Below, piece by piece: positions 61,301 through 64,000 of a stretch of 64,000 nt of DNA. The translations under genes were made by a program, and so were the position numbers. The notes below the pieces were generated by a model. That model was not told the origin of the DNA, ran no database searches, and was given only the letters and a program-made list of their open reading frames with translations. This DNA comes from Lewinellaceae bacterium (lineage in GTDB: Bacteria; Bacteroidota; Bacteroidia; Chitinophagales; Saprospiraceae). Where the stretch lies: the NCBI GenBank assembly GCA_020636005.1, contig JACJYR010000001.1, forward strand, positions 940,001 to 1,004,000, read 5' to 3'. The first letter of the stretch is position 1, and the number at the start of each line of letters is the position of its first letter.

Positions 61301-63172
61301 ATGCAAAAAGGCAATATCTCCGTCCAGACTGAGAACATTTTCCCTATCATCAAAAAATTTCTCTACTCAGATCACGAAATTTTCCTTCGGGAATTGATCT
61401 CCAACGCCGTTGATGCAACAACCAAGCTAAAATCCCTGGCTTCACGGGGTGATTTTAAAGGAGAACTCGGCGACCTGACCATCGAGGTCATCGTTGACGA
61501 AAAGAAGAAAACCCTTACCATTCGGGACAAAGGCATCGGCATGACCGAAGAGGAAGTGGGTAAATACCTCAACCAGATCGCCATATCCAGCGCCCAGGAG
61601 TTTTTGGAAAAATACCAGAGCGAACACAACATCATCGGAAAGTTTGGCCTGGGCTTTTACTCCGCTTTTATGGTGGCCGACAAGGTGGAAGCCATTACCA
61701 AATCCTGGAAAGAGGGCGAACCCGGCGTCACCTGGGTATGCGAGGGCAATCCGGAATACCAGGTAAAAACTAACAAAAAAACGCAGCGTGGAACCGACAT
61801 CGTGCTCCACATCAACGACGAAAACAAAGAGTTTCTCGAAAACCACCGCATCGAACAACTGCTGACGAAATACTGCAAGTTCTTGCCCGTGCCCATCAAA
61901 TTTGGTACAAAAAAAGAAACGATAGAAGAGGGTGAGGGTGAAAAAAAGAAGGAAAAAGAAATTACCGCTGACAACATCATCAATAACACAGCGCCAGCCT
62001 GGAAAAAGCAGCCTAACGACCTGAACGACCAGGATTACAAAGATTTTTACCAGGAACTATACCCCTTTACGTTCGAATCGCCACTATTTTGGATTCACCT
62101 GAATATAGACTATCCGTTCAACCTCACCGGCATCTTGTATTTCCCAAAACTGCACAATGCACTGGAAGTACAGAAAAACAAAATCCACCTCTACAGCAAC
62201 CAGGTCTATGTGACCGATGAGGTAAAAGAGATAGTGCCGGAGTTCCTTACCCTCCTGCACGGCGTTATCGATTCGCCCGACATCCCGCTCAATGTGAGCC
62301 GCAGCTACCTGCAAAGCGACAGCAACGTGAAGAAAATAACCGGCTACATCACCAAGAAAGTGGCCGACAAACTGCACGACCTTTTTAAAAATGACCGCAA
62401 AGGCTATGAAGAGAAATGGCAGGATCTCGGCGTGTTCGTCAAATACGGCATGCTCTCCGACGAGAAGTTCCACGAGCGGGCCGTGGATTTTGTCTTGCTG
62501 AAAAACTCGGACGGGGAATGCTACACCATCGAAGATTACAAAAAGAAAATAGAGCCCAACCAAACCGACAAGCACAAGCGCCTTATCATGCTTTATACGC
62601 ACAGCCCGGTGGAGCACCACAGCCTCGTTGAAGCTGCCAAAGGCCGTGGCTACGACGTGCTGGTGATGGACAACGTGATTGATACCCATTTCGCACAGCA
62701 CCTTGAATACAAGCTGCAAAATGTCACCTTCGTGCGGGTGGATTCAGATACAGTGGACAACCTGGTGCAAAAGGACGAAAAAACAGAAAGCGTCCTAAGC
62801 GAAAAAGAACAAGAGACTGTAAAAGCCGTTTTTGAAAGCGTGGCCAAAAAAGCCGCCGGAGCAACGGTGCAGCTAAAGCCAATGTCGCCCGACGACCAAC
62901 CCGTGCAAATCACAAAGCCCGAATTCATCCGCCGGATGAAAGAAATGCAGGCTTTCAGCGGCGGCGGCATGGGTACTTTCGATGATATGTACAATGTGGT
63001 CGTTAATACAAACCATCCTTATATCGCCGAAAAACTCCTCAAACTGCCCGAAGGCGATGAACGCAACCATTTCAGCAAGCACCTACTGGACTTGGCACTG
63101 CTGAACCAGGGGATGCTGAAAGGCGCCGACCTGACAGCCTTTGTGAAGAAGAGTTTAGAGTTTTTGAAATAA
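61301..63172 (+). CDS. htpG: Molecular chaperone HtpG (Hsp90)
   Basis: 623 residues, full length. The GHKL ATPase is intact: FLRELISNAVDATTKL, DKGIGMTEEEV and IGKFGLGFYSAFMV. The middle domain has NVSRSYLQSD, and the C-terminal dimerisation domain ends FVKKSLEFLK. A charged linker EEGEGEKKKEKEIT lies near 208-222. HtpG is a dimeric ATP-dependent chaperone for late protein folding. The gene stands alone with a terminator 72 bp after its stop. Confidence 0.97.
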   Translation: MQKGNISVQTENIFPIIKKFLYSDHEIFLRELISNAVDATTKLKSLASRGDFKGELGDLTIEVIVDEKKKTLTIRDKGIGMTEEEVGKYLNQIAISSAQEFLEKYQSEHNIIGKFGLGFYSAFMVADKVEAITKSWKEGEPGVTWVCEGNPEYQVKTNKKTQRGTDIVLHINDENKEFLENHRIEQLLTKYCKFLPVPIKFGTKKETIEEGEGEKKKEKEITADNIINNTAPAWKKQPNDLNDQDYKDFYQELYPFTFESPLFWIHLNIDYPFNLTGILYFPKLHNALEVQKNKIHLYSNQVYVTDEVKEIVPEFLTLLHGVIDSPDIPLNVSRSYLQSDSNVKKITGYITKKVADKLHDLFKNDRKGYEEKWQDLGVFVKYGMLSDEKFHERAVDFVLLKNSDGECYTIEDYKKKIEPNQTDKHKRLIMLYTHSPVEHHSLVEAAKGRGYDVLVMDNVIDTHFAQHLEYKLQNVTFVRVDSDTVDNLVQKDEKTESVLSEKEQETVKAVFESVAKKAAGATVQLKPMSPDDQPVQITKPEFIRRMKEMQAFSGGGMGTFDDMYNVVVNTNHPYIAEKLLKLPEGDERNHFSKHLLDLALLNQGMLKGADLTAFVKKSLEFLK

Positions 63173-63243
63173 ACAGAAGCGAGGGGTGAGAAGTGAGGAA
63201 GCTCCTTTACCTCCCACATCGCACCCCTCACCCCCAAAAATGG

Positions 63244-63276
63244 AAAAGGGCAGTGGAAATTCCACCGCCCTTTTTT
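63244..63276. terminator. Terminator between htpG and the zinc-finger/TPR gene
   Basis: AAAAGGGCAGTGG pairs with CCACCGCCCTTTT (one A-C mismatch) around a 5-nt loop, followed by T6 and preceded by A-rich sequence. It serves both converging genes. Confidence 0.75.
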
Positions 63277-63302
63277 ATCGCGCTAAATGATGTTGAGCAA
63301 TT

Positions 63303-64000
63303 TTACAATTTGGCAAGCAATTGTTTCGCCTCGCCAGCCTTGCTTCCTCCTGCTTTCGCAAATTCTTCCAAAACAACCTTAGCTTCCTCCCGTTTTTCCA
63401 TTTTCAAATAGGCCAGCGCCAAATACCAGGCAGCTTTTGAAGCATAAGCCCCGCCGCTTTTTCTGGCGCCTTCCAGGTGCTGGCAGGCCTTTTCCCATTC
63501 TGAGGACTCCAGGCAGGCCATGCCGGCGAAAAAATGGGCAGCATCGTTACCAGGCTCCTCAGCAATAGCTTTTTCAAAATTGGCGATGCTCCGGGAAAAA
63601 CGCCGGGATGAGTAATCGTTCAGGGCGATGGCGAAGGCCGGGTTCAGCGCCGCCGTATCCTCGCCGCTGCGGGTTAAGGGGATGTCGTTTTCGTAGGAAG
63701 AAAAATACTCAGCAAAAAGCTTATCGCCACGGGGGGCTTGGGACAAGTTGATATAAGCCACTGCCCCCAGGACAAATATAGCCGCAATGGCCGCTGCCCT
63801 TGCCATGAATTTTCCAGGGGTCAGACGGCGGGTTTTAGCCTCCTGTAGCTCAGGAAGCTTTTTTTTAAAAGCAGAAAAATTTTCGAGTACAGGGATGGCT
63901 GATAGTCCTGCCATTTCGACCCCATTCACTGCATCTGAACACAGCGGGCAATCGAGCAGGTGGTTTTCAACCCGGCGCAGGTCTTCCCTGGAGGCATTGC
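63303..64000 (-). CDS. Zinc-finger (anti-sigma type) membrane protein with TPRs, 5' end cut by window edge
   Basis: The frame is open through the right edge, so the N-terminus is missing. The visible start reads ASREDLRRVENHLLDCPLCSDAV: a H-x3-C-x2-C zf-HC2 motif typical of anti-sigma factors. A membrane helix follows (AAAIAAIFVLGAVAYINL). The outer part holds TPR units (AIANFEKAIAEEPGNDAAHFFAGMACLESSEWEKACQHLEGA, AAWYLALAYLKMEKREEAKVVLEEF). A sigma factor gene would be expected just beyond the window. It probably passes an envelope signal to an ECF sigma factor, though some members only use the zinc knuckle structurally. Confidence 0.85.
   Translation of the reverse strand, partial: NASREDLRRVENHLLDCPLCSDAVNGVEMAGLSAIPVLENFSAFKKKLPELQEAKTRRLTPGKFMARAAAIAAIFVLGAVAYINLSQAPRGDKLFAEYFSSYENDIPLTRSGEDTAALNPAFAIALNDYSSRRFSRSIANFEKAIAEEPGNDAAHFFAGMACLESSEWEKACQHLEGARKSGGAYASKAAWYLALAYLKMEKREEAKVVLEEFAKAGGSKAGEAKQLLAKL

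Noticed and set aside
1..64000. tRNA, rRNA and riboswitch genes
   Set aside because: No T-loop-like GTTCRANNC arrangement with flanking acceptor stems, no rRNA-like conserved block and no recognisable riboswitch core was found by reading; a covariance-model search would be needed to exclude them fully.

Overview
The window reads as chromosomal DNA of a Bacteroidota bacterium, most likely a Saprospiraceae-like lineage (the phylum is well supported; the family is inference). The evidence is six secreted proteins with type IX secretion (T9SS) C-terminal sorting domains, a DUF5103 T9SS plug protein, a SusC/SusD pair, lipoproteins with short lipoboxes, an almost complete absence of Shine-Dalgarno sequences, and many perfect copies of the Bacteroidota promoter box TAnnTTTG just upstream of start codons. 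No tRNA, rRNA, CRISPR array or intact insertion sequence was seen. Genes on opposite strands often converge with only 2-8 bp between stop codons.

Layout. 1-8.8 kb: a cut-off M20 peptidase, a sugar-nucleotide transferase with a left-handed helix domain, succinate-semialdehyde dehydrogenase (gabD), an SLC12-like transporter, a Tat-exported GH1 beta-glucosidase and a broken FG-GAP repeat gene. 9-18 kb: an outer-membrane DUF5723 protein, dgkA overlapping a membrane EEP-fold hydrolase, a TPR lipoprotein, the T9SS plug protein, a GNAT enzyme, nudK, a CotH-like protein and dps, followed by a 160-bp MITE-like element with 8-bp target duplications. 18.4-24 kb: a type 2 asparaginase preceded by an octamer tandem repeat, a SWIM zinc-finger protein, an unknown 472-residue protein and an Rpn-type nuclease. 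24-30 kb: two adjacent T9SS cargoes (a repeat-propeller protein and a glucose/sorbosone dehydrogenase-like protein). 29.7-34.5 kb, minus strand: two Uma2 proteins, a cyclase-family hydrolase, a GT2 glycosyltransferase and two FkbM methyltransferases. These lie downstream of a 2305-residue M43 metalloprotease with a type B sorting domain (34.5-41.4 kb). 41.7-44.7 kb: a flippase, a methyltransferase and a third Uma2. 44.8-56.6 kb, minus strand: SusC, SusD, a ten-PKD choice-of-anchor protein and a PNGase F-like cargo. 56.8-64 kb: a DUF4058 protein, a Kelch cargo, a TrpF-like protein with MazG, two small genes, htpG and a zinc-finger/TPR protein cut by the right edge.

Functionally, much of the window serves the cell surface: export (T9SS plug and cargoes), nutrient capture (SusCD), and probable glycan assembly or modification (nucleotidyltransferase, GT2, FkbM, flippase). 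The strongest candidate for an undescribed system is the SusC-SusD-PKD-PNGase F-like block, which looks like a glycoprotein-targeting utilisation locus. The best structural find is the MITE-like element near 18.2-18.4 kb.
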